The notes beneath the pieces were generated by a model. That model worked only from the letters and a program-made list of their open reading frames with translations, ran no database searches and was not told the DNA's origin. The position numbers and the translations under genes are program-made. Below, piece by piece: positions 37,041-46,634 of a DNA stretch of 64,000 bases. Location: NCBI RefSeq assembly GCF_001205715.1, contig NZ_AQQZ01000006.1, forward strand, positions 62,001-126,000, given 5' to 3'. Each line of letters opens with the position of its first letter. Position 1 is the first letter of the stretch. The DNA is from Pseudaestuariivita atlantica. Lineage in GTDB: Bacteria; Pseudomonadota; Alphaproteobacteria; Rhodobacterales; Rhodobacteraceae.

Positions 37041-37166
37041 TTAAAGCCCGGCAAGCCAGGTCGCGCCCACCAGCGACAGGATCAGCAGACCGGACATCAG
37101 CAGCCGGTCGGCATTCAGCCGCATCAGCAGGTTCAGTCCCTTTGCACCGTCTTGAAGCGTCCGCAT
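37041..37166 (-). CDS. 41-residue membrane peptide between rseP and bamA
   Basis: A short frame encodes a 41-residue peptide: an amphipathic start (MRTLQDGAKGLNLLMRLNADR) and a hydrophobic helix (LLMSGLLILSLVGATWLAGL) ending at TAA. A GGAG ribosome binding site lies 7 bases before the ATG. The positive-inside N-terminus and single helix suggest a small inner membrane protein. It is in the same direction as rseP and bamA, whose intergenic space it occupies (36915-37265). The rest of that space holds only the expected promoter/leader sequences for bamA. I recall similar small peptides in Rhodobacteraceae but cannot name a family. Confidence 0.6.
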   Translation of the reverse strand: MRTLQDGAKGLNLLMRLNADRLLMSGLLILSLVGATWLAGL

Positions 37167-37265
37167 GGTCGCACTCCGATCCTCGAGTTCGTTGCACGAG
37201 TAGGCGGCAATTGAGGCAGAGTTGCGGCAGGGGTGCGGCCATCTTGCGATGCCCGCCCTCTTCGG

Positions 37266-38609
37266 TCAGGGGCAGAATATGTCGTTGAACAGCGCAAACG
37301 TCATCAGCGACAGGATCAGCGTCAGCCCGATGGACATCAGCAGCCGCATCGCCCGGTCATTGGGCGGACGGCCCGTCACCGCCTCGTAGGCGTAGAATGT
37401 CAGGTGCCCGCCATCGAGCATCGGGATGGGAAAGAGGTTCAACAGCCCCACCGCCGTAGACAGCACCGCGATGAACCAGATGAAGCTTTCCGCCCCCTGG
37501 CTTGCCATCGCGCCCGAGGTCTGCGCGATCCCGATGGGACCCGACAGGTTGCACGACGAAATCGCGCCGGTGATCATGTGACCGAGGCCCGAAATCGACC
37601 CGGTGATGATCCGCCAGGTCTGCTCCACGCCGTTGCTCAGCGCCGTGCCCACGCCGGGGAACGAGGTCTGCGGTTCAAAGAACAGCCCGCCCGCGATCCC
37701 GATACGCCATTGCGTGACGAACGTGTTGTCGGCCTGCGGTTCATCCACCCTGCGCGGCGTCAGGGTCGTCTCGAACGTGCTGCCCTCGCGCCAGACCGTC
37801 AGGTTGAGCGGCGCGCCGTTGGACGACTCCACCGCTTCCTTCAATTCGCTGAACGCATAGACGGGCGTGCCTTCGATGGCGGTGATCACGTCCCCCGCCT
37901 TCAGACCCGCTGCAAGCGCCGCCGATTGGGGTGACAGTTGCAATACGATGGGAGGCAGAGGATTCGGGCCGGTCGCCTCGACCGTTTGGCCGTCCCGCGT
38001 CACGGTATAGGAGGTCACCGGCGTCACCGGCAGAAGCGCGTAGTAATCGCTGCCGGTCTCCGTCGCGTCCGGTCCCGGCATCGGGATGCCCTGTATCTCG
38101 CGGATGATGTCACCGGGGGCAAGTGTCGTCTCTACCGGGGTCGGGCGCAATTCGCCCACCGTCAGCGGTTCTTCGACGACACCGTTGAAGGCGATCACGC
38201 CCGCGAAGACGAGGATCGACAGGGCGAAGTTGAAGACCGGACCGGCCAGAACCGTGGCCGCGCGCGCCCAAAGCGGCGCGCCGTGCATCGTGTGCCGCGC
38301 CTCCTCGGCGCTGAGGCCCGCCATCGCCTCTTCGTCCTTGCCGCTGGCGGCATTGGCATCGCCCGCGAACTTGACGTAGCCGCCGAATGGAAGCGCCGCG
38401 AATTGCCACTTGGTGCCGTGCCGGTCGGTGCGGGAATAAAGGACCGGACCGAAGCCCAGCGAGAAGACGTCCGCCTTGATCCCCGACCAGCGGCCGACGA
38501 TGTAGTGCCCGTATTCGTGTACCGCGACGATCACCGACAGCGCCACGACGAAGGCGAGGATGATCCAGAAGAACGAACTGAATTGCGGAATAAGTGCTAT
38601 GGGATCCAA
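37266..38609 (-). CDS. rseP: RIP metalloprotease RseP (site-2 protease)
   Basis: RseP cuts membrane proteins, such as anti-sigma factors, within the membrane. The 447-residue protein has the zinc motif HEYGH at 31-35 in the first helix, FGGYVKFAGD, a PDZ region around 230-290 (LAAGLKAGDVITAIEGTPVYAF), and the second active-site motif MLDGGHLTFY near the C-terminus. It lies between dxr and the small membrane-peptide/bamA genes, the usual envelope context. Confidence 0.96.
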   Translation of the reverse strand: MDPIALIPQFSSFFWIILAFVVALSVIVAVHEYGHYIVGRWSGIKADVFSLGFGPVLYSRTDRHGTKWQFAALPFGGYVKFAGDANAASGKDEEAMAGLSAEEARHTMHGAPLWARAATVLAGPVFNFALSILVFAGVIAFNGVVEEPLTVGELRPTPVETTLAPGDIIREIQGIPMPGPDATETGSDYYALLPVTPVTSYTVTRDGQTVEATGPNPLPPIVLQLSPQSAALAAGLKAGDVITAIEGTPVYAFSELKEAVESSNGAPLNLTVWREGSTFETTLTPRRVDEPQADNTFVTQWRIGIAGGLFFEPQTSFPGVGTALSNGVEQTWRIITGSISGLGHMITGAISSCNLSGPIGIAQTSGAMASQGAESFIWFIAVLSTAVGLLNLFPIPMLDGGHLTFYAYEAVTGRPPNDRAMRLLMSIGLTLILSLMTFALFNDIFCP

Positions 38610-38621
38610 ACCGGGGCCTGC

Positions 38622-39791
38622 CTATCTGTTCTGCGCCATCGCCGCGATGACCGTCGACGCCTCTTGTCGGGCGAAGTGGTCCGCGGCGAGCACGTTATCA
38701 AGGGCGATTTCGGCATCAATATGGCCTTTGTCGCGGCCAAGCACCTCTTCGACCACCCCCGCCATGTCGAGAAAGCCGATACGCCCGTCGATGAAAGCGT
38801 CCATCGCGACCTCCTTGGCGGCGTTGAACACCGCGCCGGACAGCCCGCCCGTCTCCATCACCTCGCGCGCCAGCCTGAGCGCGGGATAGCGCGCCGGATC
38901 GGCCTCTCGGAAAGTGAACTGCCCCAACGCGACAAGGTCGAGCCGGTCGACGGGCAGCGCCTTCCGGTCGGGCCAGTGCAGCGCATAGCCGATGGCGTGC
39001 CGCATGTCGGGCGGGCCCAAATGGGCCATCAGCGCCCCGTCGCTGAAGCCCACCAGCGCATGGATCATGCTTTCGGGGTGGATCACCGTCTCGATCCGGT
39101 CGGGGGCGATGCGGAAGAATTCGTGCGTTTCGATCAGCTCCATCGCCTTGTTGAAGAGGCTGGCGCTGTCGATGGTGATGCGCTGGCCCATGTCCCAGTT
39201 GGGATGGGTCGCGGCCTGTTCGGGGGTGGCGCGGGCCATCTCTTCATGGCTCCAGTCGCGGAACGCGCCGCCCGACGCGGTGATGATCACCCGCTCGACC
39301 GCGTCCATGTCCTCGCCCACCAGCGCCTGGAAGACCGCCGAATGTTCGCTGTCCACGGGCAGGATCGTGGCGCCTGACGCGTCCGCCGTGGCATTCATCA
39401 ATGCGCCCGCGCAGACCATGCTTTCCTTGTTGGCCAATGCCAGCGTCGCGCCCTGCGACAGGGCGGACAGGCCCGGCCGCAGCCCCGCCGCGCCGACGAT
39501 GGCCGACATCACCCAGTCGGCCGGTCGGGCCGCGGCCTCCTGCATGGCGGTCTCCCCCGCCGCGGCCTCGATCCCCGATCCTTCCAGCGCGGCCTTCAGA
39601 TCGCCCAGCAGGTCCTCGTGGCAGGTGACGGCAACCTCGGCACGCAACGCGCGGGCATCGCGGGCCAGTTGCGCGATGTTGCGCCCGCCGGTCAGGGCCA
39701 CGACCTGATAGGCATCGGGGTGCCGCGCGATCAGGTCGATCGTGTTCTGCCCGATCGACCCGGTCGCGCCGAAGATCGACACGCGCCGCAT
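38622..39791 (-). CDS. dxr: 1-deoxy-D-xylulose-5-phosphate reductoisomerase
   Basis: Dxr makes 2-C-methylerythritol 4-phosphate, the committed step of the non-mevalonate isoprenoid pathway. The 389-residue protein has the NADPH motif SIFGATGSIGQNT near the start, LANKESMVCAG, the metal/substrate motif LPVDSEHSA and MGQRITIDSASLFNKAMELIE. The start at 39791 overlaps the cdsA stop; the longer ORF upstream is a cdsA shadow. rseP follows after 12 bases. Confidence 0.96.
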   Translation of the reverse strand: MRRVSIFGATGSIGQNTIDLIARHPDAYQVVALTGGRNIAQLARDARALRAEVAVTCHEDLLGDLKAALEGSGIEAAAGETAMQEAAARPADWVMSAIVGAAGLRPGLSALSQGATLALANKESMVCAGALMNATADASGATILPVDSEHSAVFQALVGEDMDAVERVIITASGGAFRDWSHEEMARATPEQAATHPNWDMGQRITIDSASLFNKAMELIETHEFFRIAPDRIETVIHPESMIHALVGFSDGALMAHLGPPDMRHAIGYALHWPDRKALPVDRLDLVALGQFTFREADPARYPALRLAREVMETGGLSGAVFNAAKEVAMDAFIDGRIGFLDMAGVVEEVLGRDKGHIDAEIALDNVLAADHFARQEASTVIAAMAQNR

Positions 39792-40585
39792 CAGAAGACC
39801 GCCGGGTAGCGCGTCAGCAGCATCGACAGCATGACGAACAGCGCCGCCCCGATCAGCGCGTCGAACCGGTCGAGCACGCCGCCATGACCGGGAATGAGTG
39901 CCGACGAATCCTTGACCCCTGCCCGGCGCTTCACGCCGCTTTCGCAGATATCGCCCAGTTGCGAGGCAAAGCTGACCGCGACCGAATAGAAGATGAACAT
40001 GCCGTCCTGCGCCGCGATCGGCGTGAAGGCCCAGCCCACGGCCGCCGCCGCCGCCCACCCGCTGAGGATGCCCGCCCATGTCTTCTTGGGGCTGAGGGTC
40101 GGCCAGAACTTGGGCCCGCCGATCAGCTTGCCTCCGAAATAGCCCGCGATGTCGGTCGCCACGACGAGGAAGATCAGCCACAGCGCGAATTCCAGCCCCA
40201 GCTGGTCGCGCAGGTGCACCAGCCCCCCGCCCGCCAGCATCACCGCCACCGTCCCGAAGCCGAAGATGCGGCGGTCGCGCTTGATGAAGAAGACGCCGAC
40301 CGCGGCGGGCAGGATCAGAAGCGGCACGCTGGCCAGCTTGGGCACGTAGGACGCGAGGACGACCGTGACCCCGGCAAAGGCCGAGATCGGGATCAGCGAG
40401 GGCATCACGCCGTGCCCCCTTTCGGCCATGCGCGCCAGTTCCCACACGCCCACGCCGCAGATCACCCCGATCAGCAGCTGGAACCAGATACCGCCCAGCC
40501 AGATTTCAAGCGCGCAGACCGAGATCAGCACGATGGCCGAGATGATCCGCGGGGCAAGGTCCGACCAGCGCGCCGACACGCTCAT
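39791..40585 (-). CDS. cdsA: Phosphatidate cytidylyltransferase
   Basis: CdsA makes CDP-diacylglycerol for phospholipid synthesis. The 264-residue inner membrane protein has about seven hydrophobic segments and the C-terminal family signature region SGVKRRAGVKDSSALIPGHGGVLDRFDAL. Its start overlaps the uppS stop by 4 bases and its stop overlaps the dxr start, placing it firmly in the uppS-cdsA-dxr-rseP operon. Confidence 0.95.
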   Translation of the reverse strand: MSVSARWSDLAPRIISAIVLISVCALEIWLGGIWFQLLIGVICGVGVWELARMAERGHGVMPSLIPISAFAGVTVVLASYVPKLASVPLLILPAAVGVFFIKRDRRIFGFGTVAVMLAGGGLVHLRDQLGLEFALWLIFLVVATDIAGYFGGKLIGGPKFWPTLSPKKTWAGILSGWAAAAAVGWAFTPIAAQDGMFIFYSVAVSFASQLGDICESGVKRRAGVKDSSALIPGHGGVLDRFDALIGAALFVMLSMLLTRYPAVF

Positions 40586-41295
40586 GTCTTGACCGCCCCG
40601 AAGCGCCGGTCGCGCTTGCCGTATGACTTCACCAGCCGCGCCAGTTCATCGGCCGAGAAATCGGGCCAGAGCGTGTCGATGAACTCGTATTCGGCATAGG
40701 CCGATTGCCAAAGCAGGAAGTTCGAGATGCGCGCCTCGCCACTGGTCCGGATCACGAGGTCAGGATCCGGCAAAACGTATGTATCAAGGTATTTTGGAAG
40801 CGTTTCTTCATCTATCGCATCAACTGAAAGACGGCCGTTCTTCACATCCTCCGCCAACCGCTTGGTGGCGCGGGCGACCTCGTCGCGGCCGCCGTAGTTG
40901 AGCGCAATGGTCAGGTTGACGCCGTCGCGGTCCTCGGTCAGCGATTCCAGCTCGTCCATCAGGTTCAACAGCTTCTTGTCGAGCCGCACCCGGTCGCCGA
41001 TGAACCGCACCCGCACGTTCTCGTCGTAAAGCGCGCGGGCTTCCTTGGCGATGTAGCGGCGGAACAGGCTCATCAGCCCCGCGACCTCGACCTGCGTGCG
41101 TTTCCAGTTCTCGGTCGAGAAGGCGAAGATGGTGACGTACTTGACGCCAAGGTCCGGACAGGCGCGCACCACTTCGCGCACGCGCCGCGCGCCCGCATGG
41201 TGGCCGAACAGGCGCGGACGCCCGCGCTGGGTGGCCCAGCGGCCGTTGCCGTCCATGATGATGGCGATATGGCGGGGACCGTCGGGGGCCGTCAT
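40582..41295 (-). CDS. uppS: Isoprenyl (undecaprenyl) diphosphate synthase
   Basis: UppS makes the C55 lipid carrier for cell wall and O-antigen synthesis. The 237-residue cis-prenyltransferase shows the catalytic aspartate motif IAIIMDGNGRWA near the N-terminus, FAFSTENWKR, and the C-terminal RTSGEARISNFLLWQ and EFIDTLWPDF. The ATG at 41295 is chosen because it gives the normal family start; the open frame upstream runs through the two 60-bp repeats at 41351-41494, which would add a repeated RPGERSGGAFEASKGGAPDG tail and is rejected. Confidence 0.95.
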   Translation of the reverse strand: MTAPDGPRHIAIIMDGNGRWATQRGRPRLFGHHAGARRVREVVRACPDLGVKYVTIFAFSTENWKRTQVEVAGLMSLFRRYIAKEARALYDENVRVRFIGDRVRLDKKLLNLMDELESLTEDRDGVNLTIALNYGGRDEVARATKRLAEDVKNGRLSVDAIDEETLPKYLDTYVLPDPDLVIRTSGEARISNFLLWQSAYAEYEFIDTLWPDFSADELARLVKSYGKRDRRFGAVKT

Positions 41296-41350
41296 GCGCT
41301 GCCCTTTCGAGCGCGCCGGGGCAAGCGGTGCGATGTCGGGTAAGCTGTAA

Positions 41351-41410
41351 CCATCCGGGGCTCCGCCCTTTGACGCCTCGAACGCTCCACCGGAGCGTTC
41401 GCCGGGCCTG
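41351..41410. repeat. 60-bp direct repeat with palindrome, copy 1
   Basis: A 60-base unit beginning CCATCCGGGGCTCC is repeated perfectly at 41435-41494. It contains the palindrome GAACGCTCC-ACC-GGAGCGTTC (9-bp stem). It lies between the frr stop and the uppS start on the minus-strand operon, so the hairpins will be present in the mRNA. Confidence 0.9.
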
Positions 41411-41434
41411 GCTTGGATAGGATTGTGCTGGCTT

Positions 41435-41494
41435 CCATCCGGGGCTCCGCCCTTTGACGCCTCGAACGCTCCACCGGAGCGTTCGCCGGGCCTG
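41435..41494. repeat. 60-bp direct repeat with palindrome, copy 2
   Basis: This is the second, identical copy, offset by 84 bases, separated from the first by 24 bases of unique sequence. It ends 15 bases before the frr stop codon. Both copies stay open in the uppS reading frame. Confidence 0.9.
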
Positions 41495-41509
41495 CGGCCC
41501 GGACCGGCG

Positions 41510-42076
41510 TCAAACCTGCATGATCTCGCCTTGCTTGGTTTCAAGCTGGGTATCGACGGCCTTGATGAAGCGGTCGGTCAGGTCCTGGACCTCTTCCTCC
41601 CACAGCTTCTGGTCGTCCTCGGACATGCCGTCGCCCTTGGCCTTCTTGATCTGGTCCATCCCGTCGCGGCGGACGTTGCGGATCGCGACGCGGGCGTGTT
41701 CGGCGTATTGCGCGGCCACCCGGCTCAGCTCGCGGCGGCGTTCCTCGTTCAACTCGGGGATCGGCAGCATGATGATGGTGCCGTTCGTCTGCGGGTTGAT
41801 GCCCAGCCCGCTTTCGCGGATCGCCTTCTCGGCGGCGCCGACCAGCGACTTGTCCCACACGTTCAGCGTGACCATGCGCGGCTCGGGCACGTTGACGGTG
41901 CCGATCTGGTTCACCGGCGTCTTCTGCCCATACGCCTCGACCATCACCGGCTCCAGCATCGAGGCCGACGCGCGGCCCGTCCGCAGCGAGGCGAACTCGG
42001 TCCTCAGCGATGCCATGGCGCCGTCCATGCGGCGCTCAAGATCATCGGTGTCGAGCATAAAATCGTCGTCTGACAT
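41510..42076 (-). CDS. frr: Ribosome recycling factor
   Basis: Frr splits post-termination ribosomes with EF-G. The 188-residue protein has the standard three-helix-bundle sequence: [25 protein letters not shown] near the start, the [13 protein letters not shown] strand, and [28 protein letters not shown]. The length is normal. It follows pyrH after 54 bases on the same strand, the usual pyrH-frr-uppS-cdsA order. Confidence 0.97.
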   Translation of the reverse strand: MSDDDFMLDTDDLERRMDGAMASLRTEFASLRTGRASASMLEPVMVEAYGQKTPVNQIGTVNVPEPRMVTLNVWDKSLVGAAEKAIRESGLGINPQTNGTIIMLPIPELNEERRRELSRVAAQYAEHARVAIRNVRRDGMDQIKKAKGDGMSEDDQKLWEEEVQDLTDRFIKAVDTQLETKQGEIMQV

Positions 42077-42130
42077 GACCTTATCAGTCCTTCCTGCGGG
42101 CCTGCGCCCTGCTTTCCGCGCAGATTAACG

Positions 42131-42862
42131 TCAAGCGTGCACGGTTGTATAGGTGCCTTTGCCTGCGAGAATTCCCCGGAACCCGCCCGGTTCGTCCAGC
42201 GAGAAGACGATCAGCGGCATCTTGTTGTCGCGCGCCAGCGCGATGGCGGCGGCGTCCATGACCTTGAGGTTCTTCTGCAGCACGTCGTCGTAGCTGATCC
42301 GGTCGAACCGCTTGGCGTCGGCGTTCTGCTTGGGATCGCTGTCATAGATGCCGTCGACCTGCTTGCCCATGAAGATCGCCTCGCACGCCATCTCGGACGC
42401 GCGCAGGGCCGCGGCGGTGTCGGTCGTGAAATAGGGGTTGCCGGTGCCCGCCGCGAAAATACAAACGCGCTTTTTCTCGAGGTGGCGCACGGCGCGGCGG
42501 CGGATATAGGGCTCGCACACCTGGTCCATCGGGATGGCCGAGATCACGCGGGTGAACACCCCCAGCCCTTCAAGCGCCGATTGCATGCCGAGCGCGTTCA
42601 TCACGGTGGCAAGCATGCCCATGTAGTCGGCGGTGGTGCGCTCCATCCCCTGCGCAGACCCTTGCAGGCCGCGGAAGATGTTGCCGCCGCCGATGACCAT
42701 GCAGATCTCGACGCCGAGGTCGTGGACGGATTTCACCTCCTGCGCGATGCGTTCGACGGTGGGGGGATGCAGGCCGAATCCCTGGTCGCCCATCAGCGCC
42801 TCGCCCGAGATTTTCAGCATGACGCGTTTGAATTTGGTGCCGGGGGTCGTGTCGTCGGCCAT
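42131..42862 (-). CDS. pyrH: UMP kinase
   Basis: PyrH phosphorylates UMP to UDP. The 243-residue protein has the amino acid kinase motifs [12 protein letters not shown] near the N-terminus, [15 protein letters not shown], the substrate segment [20 protein letters not shown] and [20 protein letters not shown]. The ATG at 42862 gives the normal start; the upstream open frame is not supported. It is divergent from miaA with 79 bases between the starts. The rpsB-tsf pair often found before pyrH is not here. Confidence 0.97.
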   Translation of the reverse strand: MADDTTPGTKFKRVMLKISGEALMGDQGFGLHPPTVERIAQEVKSVHDLGVEICMVIGGGNIFRGLQGSAQGMERTTADYMGMLATVMNALGMQSALEGLGVFTRVISAIPMDQVCEPYIRRRAVRHLEKKRVCIFAAGTGNPYFTTDTAAALRASEMACEAIFMGKQVDGIYDSDPKQNADAKRFDRISYDDVLQKNLKVMDAAAIALARDNKMPLIVFSLDEPGGFRGILAGKGTYTTVHA

Positions 42863-42941
42863 GAAACCTCGCGATGGTGGGTTTGAATTGCGCGCAAAAT
42901 GTCGGAAAACGCAGGCCCTTTCAATCGCGCAATGACCTGCC

Positions 42942-43832
42942 GTGCACATGATTGCCGAAATCGCCGACCTTCCCGCCGACCGACCGGTGCTGATCGCGGG
43001 CGCGACAGCCTCGGGCAAGAGCGAGCTTGCGCTCCGGATCGCCGAGGCGGCGGGCGGTCTGATCGTGAATGCCGACGCGATCCAGGTCTACGCCGACTGG
43101 CAGGTGCTGACGGCCCGTCCGGGCGAGGCCGACCTCGCCCGCGCGCCGCATGCGCTTTATGGACACGTGCCGGGCGACGTCGCCTATTCCGTGGGTCACT
43201 GGCTGCGGGAGGTCGCGCCGATCCTGTCGCAGGGTCCGCGCCCGATCATCGTGGGCGGCACGGGGCTTTACTTCCGCGCCCTGACCGAAGGGCTGGCCGA
43301 CATCCCCGCAACGCCCCCCGCCATCCGGGCCGAGGCGGACGCGATCGTCGCCGACCGCGGGTTCGAGGCGCTGCTGGCAGGTATCGATCCCGAAACCGGG
43401 GCGCGGATCGACCGGCAGAACCCGATGCGGGTGCAGCGCGCATGGGAAGTGCAGCAGGCCACCGGGCGCAGCCTGGCCGCGTGGCAGGACGACACCGCGC
43501 CGCCCCTGCTGCCCCTGTCCGACACGCTCGCGCTGCATCTCGACGCCGACCGCGACTGGCTGAATGCCCGGATCGCGGCGCGGTTCCGGGCGATGGTCGA
43601 CGGTGGTGCGCTGGACGAGGCCCGCGCGCATCTTGACGGGTGGGACCCGGCGCGGCCCTCCTCGAAAGCCATCGGCGCGCAGGATTTGATCGACCACCTT
43701 CACGGCCGGATCGACCGCGCCACCGCCGAGGAGCGCGCCACCATCGCCACCCGCCAGTATGCCAAGCGCCAGCGCACGTGGTTTCGCGCAAGGATGCGGG
43801 CATGGCACCGCGTGGACCCGGCCACGCTTTGA
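42942..43832 (+). CDS. miaA: tRNA dimethylallyltransferase
   Basis: MiaA adds a dimethylallyl group to A37 of tRNAs reading UNN codons. The 296-residue protein has the P-loop [20 protein letters not shown], the [18 protein letters not shown] segment, [17 protein letters not shown] and the C-terminal [12 protein letters not shown]. Two ATGs (42942 and 42948) are possible starts. Interestingly its substrate dimethylallyl diphosphate comes from the pathway of dxr in the neighbouring divergent operon. Confidence 0.96.
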   Translation: MHMIAEIADLPADRPVLIAGATASGKSELALRIAEAAGGLIVNADAIQVYADWQVLTARPGEADLARAPHALYGHVPGDVAYSVGHWLREVAPILSQGPRPIIVGGTGLYFRALTEGLADIPATPPAIRAEADAIVADRGFEALLAGIDPETGARIDRQNPMRVQRAWEVQQATGRSLAAWQDDTAPPLLPLSDTLALHLDADRDWLNARIAARFRAMVDGGALDEARAHLDGWDPARPSSKAIGAQDLIDHLHGRIDRATAEERATIATRQYAKRQRTWFRARMRAWHRVDPATL

Positions 43833-43928
43833 CCCGCGCAAGCCGTCTTATGTCATTTAAGGATTGCAAGCGGCGCATGTTCTGGGCAGGTTTGTGCAAG
43901 TAAGTTACCAGTAATCGACCTCGAGTAT

Positions 43929-44699
43929 GTGATGATCGCGAGATGTGTGAGTGGACGGCAGGAGGTTTCGGCAACCTCGCTGACGGCCTTGGGCAAAGGC
44001 GAAACATGGCGGCTGGCCCTGCCGCATTACCATGACAATCCGATGCTGATCTGGCTGACGCGGGGCGAAGGCCGCATCATGATGGGCGGACGCCATTCCG
44101 GTCTTGCGCCGGGCATGCTGGCCGCCCTGCCCGCGCGGGCGCTGATCGCACTCACCCTGTCGCCGCGCGCGCATGGCTGCGCGCTGTCGCTGTCCGATCC
44201 CGACAGCCTGCAAGAAACCTGCCTGTTCCGCCCGACCGGGGACGCGGACGAGGCGATGCTGACCAACCTGTCGAACGCCTTCCTGCAATCCGACGGCGAT
44301 TTCCTCGCCGAAGGCGCCTCCCGCGCGCTGGCGGCGCTGCGGGCAAACGAAGCCGCCACACCCACCGCGGCCGACCGTCTGCTTGGCGCGTTTTTCGGCC
44401 GCGTCGTGGCGCCAAGCCCGGCGAGGTCGTCGATGGCCGAACATGCGGCGGCGCTGGGCGTGACGCCGACCCACCTCACGCGCGTCTGCCGCACGGCGCT
44501 GGGCCGGTCGGCAGCGGATGTCCTGACGGGGCGGGTGCTGCACGCGTCCCGCACCGCGTTGCAGGACACCGACGCCGCGATCAAGGATATCGCCGAAGAG
44601 ATCGGCTTTTCCTCCGCCGCCTATTTCACCCGCTTCATCCAGAAGCATACCGGCCAGACCCCGTCGGTGGTGCGTCGCAAGGCCCGGATGGCGGCCTAA
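43929..44699 (+). CDS. AraC-family transcriptional regulator
   Basis: The 256-residue protein has an N-terminal cupin-like sensing part (WRLALPHYHDNPMLIWLTRGEGRIMMGGR, about 27-55) and a C-terminal double helix-turn-helix (MAEHAAALGVTPTHLTRVCRTALGRSA and IKDIAEEIGFSSAAYFTRFIQKHTGQTP), the AraC signature. It lies in the same direction as, and upstream of, the peptide transporter operon, from which a terminator separates it, so control of that operon is plausible but not shown. Confidence 0.92.
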   Translation: MMIARCVSGRQEVSATSLTALGKGETWRLALPHYHDNPMLIWLTRGEGRIMMGGRHSGLAPGMLAALPARALIALTLSPRAHGCALSLSDPDSLQETCLFRPTGDADEAMLTNLSNAFLQSDGDFLAEGASRALAALRANEAATPTAADRLLGAFFGRVVAPSPARSSMAEHAAALGVTPTHLTRVCRTALGRSAADVLTGRVLHASRTALQDTDAAIKDIAEEIGFSSAAYFTRFIQKHTGQTPSVVRRKARMAA

Positions 44700-44725
44700 A
44701 GCGACACGGGCGTGTCGCTTTTTTT
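44698..44725 (+). terminator. Terminator after the AraC gene
   Basis: AAAGCGACACG and CGTGTCGCTTT form a long stem around GG (44698-44721), followed by TTTT. It starts within the TAA stop of the AraC gene, so it ends that transcript and isolates it from the downstream transporter operon. The space up to 44877 then holds the transporter promoter and leader. Confidence 0.85.
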
Positions 44726-44877
44726 ACTTCAAGTGACGGTGAGACCCGTTGACGCGGTCCCAAAACTGTTGCGGAATGCGCAGACACTCACGGACCGGCC
44801 GAGGGGATCACGCGTCTTCGGACGATTGCCGGACCGGGGACGTCAAGAATGACAAACTGTGTCACAGGGAGAACAAG

Positions 44878-46524
44878 ATGACGCATTCCACAAAATCGCT
44901 GCACCCCGCAGCGGTGATGTTCGCTGAAGAACACAAGAAGGGCCTGATGGACCGCCGCGAGTTTCTCGTGCGCGCGACCGCGCTGGGCGTTTCGTCCGTT
45001 GCTGCCTACGGCCTGATCGGCCTGAACGCGCCCGTCCATGCGGCAGCGCACGCCCAGCAGGGCGGCACGCTGCGCATGCAGATGGAAGTCCGGGCACTGA
45101 AAGACCCGCGCACCTATGACTGGACGCAGATCGCGACCTTCACCGCCGGCTGGCTGGAATACCTGGTGGAATACAACAGCGACGGTTCGTTCGAACCGAT
45201 GCTGCTGGAAAGCTGGGAAGCCAACGAAGACGCGACCGAGTACACGCTGAACGTCCGCAAGGGCGTGAAGTGGAACAACGGTGACGACTTCACCGCCGAA
45301 GACGTTGCACGCAACATCGCCGGCTGGTGTGAAAAGGACGTCGAGGGCAACTCGATGGCGGGCCGCATGGCATCGCTGATCGACCCCGACACCAACAAGG
45401 CCGCCGAGGGCGCGATCACCGTGGTCGACAGCCACACCGTGAAGCTGAAGACCTCTTCGTCCGACATCACCATCATCCCCGGCATGGCCGACTACCCGGC
45501 CGCGATCGTGCACGCGTCGCACAACCCCGACGACATGCTCGGCACTGCCGTGGGCACCGGCTTCATGAAGCCGGAATCGCTCGAAGTCGGCGTGAAAGCC
45601 GTCATCGTGCGCAACGAAGGCCACGACTGGTGGGGCTATGGCGCCGGCAAGGGTGGCTATCTCGACCGGATCGAGTTCATCGATTACGGCACTGACCCGT
45701 CCGCGACCGTCGCGGCGTTCGAGGCCGAAGAGATCGACATGAACTGGGAATCGGTGGGTGACTTCGCCGACATCATGGACGGCATCGGCCTGACCCGCTC
45801 GGTCGTGACCTCGGGTGCGACCGTCGTGATCCGGACCAACCAGTCCCACGAACAGTACCAGGACGTGCGCGTCCGCAAGGCCATCGCCATGGCGGTGGAC
45901 AACGCGGTCCTGCTCAACCTCGGTATCGGCGGTACGGGCATCACGGCAGAAAACTGCCACGTTGGCCCGATCCACCCCGAGTTCGACCCGGCCGTGGGCC
46001 GCATCCCGTTCGATCCCGCCGGCGCCAAGGCGCTGATGGAAGAGGCCGGCATGCTGGATTACGAGCACGAGCTGATCTCGATCGACGACGACTGGCGCAA
46101 GAACACCACCGATGCCGTCGCCGCGCAGCTGCGTGACGCGGGCATCAAGGTCAAGCGCACGATCCTGCCGGGGTCGACCTTCTGGAACGACTGGGCGAAA
46201 TACCCGTTCTCGTCGACCAACTGGAACCACCGCCCGCTGGGCACGCAGGTTCTGGGCCTGGCCTACCGTTCGGGTGAAGCCTGGAACGAGTTCGCATGGT
46301 CGAATGCCGAGTTCGATGCGCTGCTGGCCGAAGCCAACGCCATCGCGGATGCCGATGCACGCCGCGTGGTGATGGGCAAGATCCAGAAGATCATCATCGA
46401 CGATGGCGTGACGATCCAGCCCTACTGGCGCCAGCTGGCGCGCCACCACACCGATCGCGTGACCGGCGTGGACATGCACATCGCTTACCTGCCGCAGATC
46501 TACAAATGGGCCGTGGCAGCCTAA
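44878..46524 (+). CDS. Peptide/opine-type ABC transporter substrate-binding protein, Tat-exported
   Basis: The 548-residue protein belongs to the DppA/OppA-like family (SBP_bac_5): [20 protein letters not shown] at the mature start, [29 protein letters not shown], and [15 protein letters not shown]. Its N-terminus is long and has the twin-arginine motif [13 protein letters not shown] followed by a hydrophobic stretch and HAAAHA, so it is exported folded by Tat. The ATG at 44878 follows CAGGGAG. It is the first gene of a five-part transporter; a hairpin after it separates it from the permeases. The exact solute is unknown. Confidence 0.92.
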   Translation: MTHSTKSLHPAAVMFAEEHKKGLMDRREFLVRATALGVSSVAAYGLIGLNAPVHAAAHAQQGGTLRMQMEVRALKDPRTYDWTQIATFTAGWLEYLVEYNSDGSFEPMLLESWEANEDATEYTLNVRKGVKWNNGDDFTAEDVARNIAGWCEKDVEGNSMAGRMASLIDPDTNKAAEGAITVVDSHTVKLKTSSSDITIIPGMADYPAAIVHASHNPDDMLGTAVGTGFMKPESLEVGVKAVIVRNEGHDWWGYGAGKGGYLDRIEFIDYGTDPSATVAAFEAEEIDMNWESVGDFADIMDGIGLTRSVVTSGATVVIRTNQSHEQYQDVRVRKAIAMAVDNAVLLNLGIGGTGITAENCHVGPIHPEFDPAVGRIPFDPAGAKALMEEAGMLDYEHELISIDDDWRKNTTDAVAAQLRDAGIKVKRTILPGSTFWNDWAKYPFSSTNWNHRPLGTQVLGLAYRSGEAWNEFAWSNAEFDALLAEANAIADADARRVVMGKIQKIIIDDGVTIQPYWRQLARHHTDRVTGVDMHIAYLPQIYKWAVAA

Positions 46525-46536
46525 GCTGAACCGACA

Positions 46537-46562
46537 AGGGCCGCAGGGAAACCTGCGGCCCT
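46537..46562 (+). terminator. Intra-operon hairpin after the peptide-binding protein gene
   Basis: AGGGCCGCAGG and CCTGCGGCCCT form a perfect 11-bp stem with a GAAA loop, followed by TTCC. The GNRA loop and lack of a T-run suggest a 3' stabiliser and partial terminator, giving more binding protein than permease. Confidence 0.7.
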
Positions 46563-46634
46563 TTCCTTCGCAAGCACCGCGTCAGACGGTGCAGGCAACC
46601 AAGGCCGGCATCCGCCGGCAGACAGGGAACAAAC

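Noticed and set aside
41296-41544. Extended N-terminus of uppS through the 60-bp repeats
   Set aside because: Family members begin close to the IMDGNGR motif, the ATG at 41295 has an AAGGG site, and the extension is repeat sequence.
43850-43903. A 17-codon frame between miaA and the AraC gene as a leader peptide
   Set aside because: It has no ribosome binding site, no run of regulatory codons and no attenuator structure after it.
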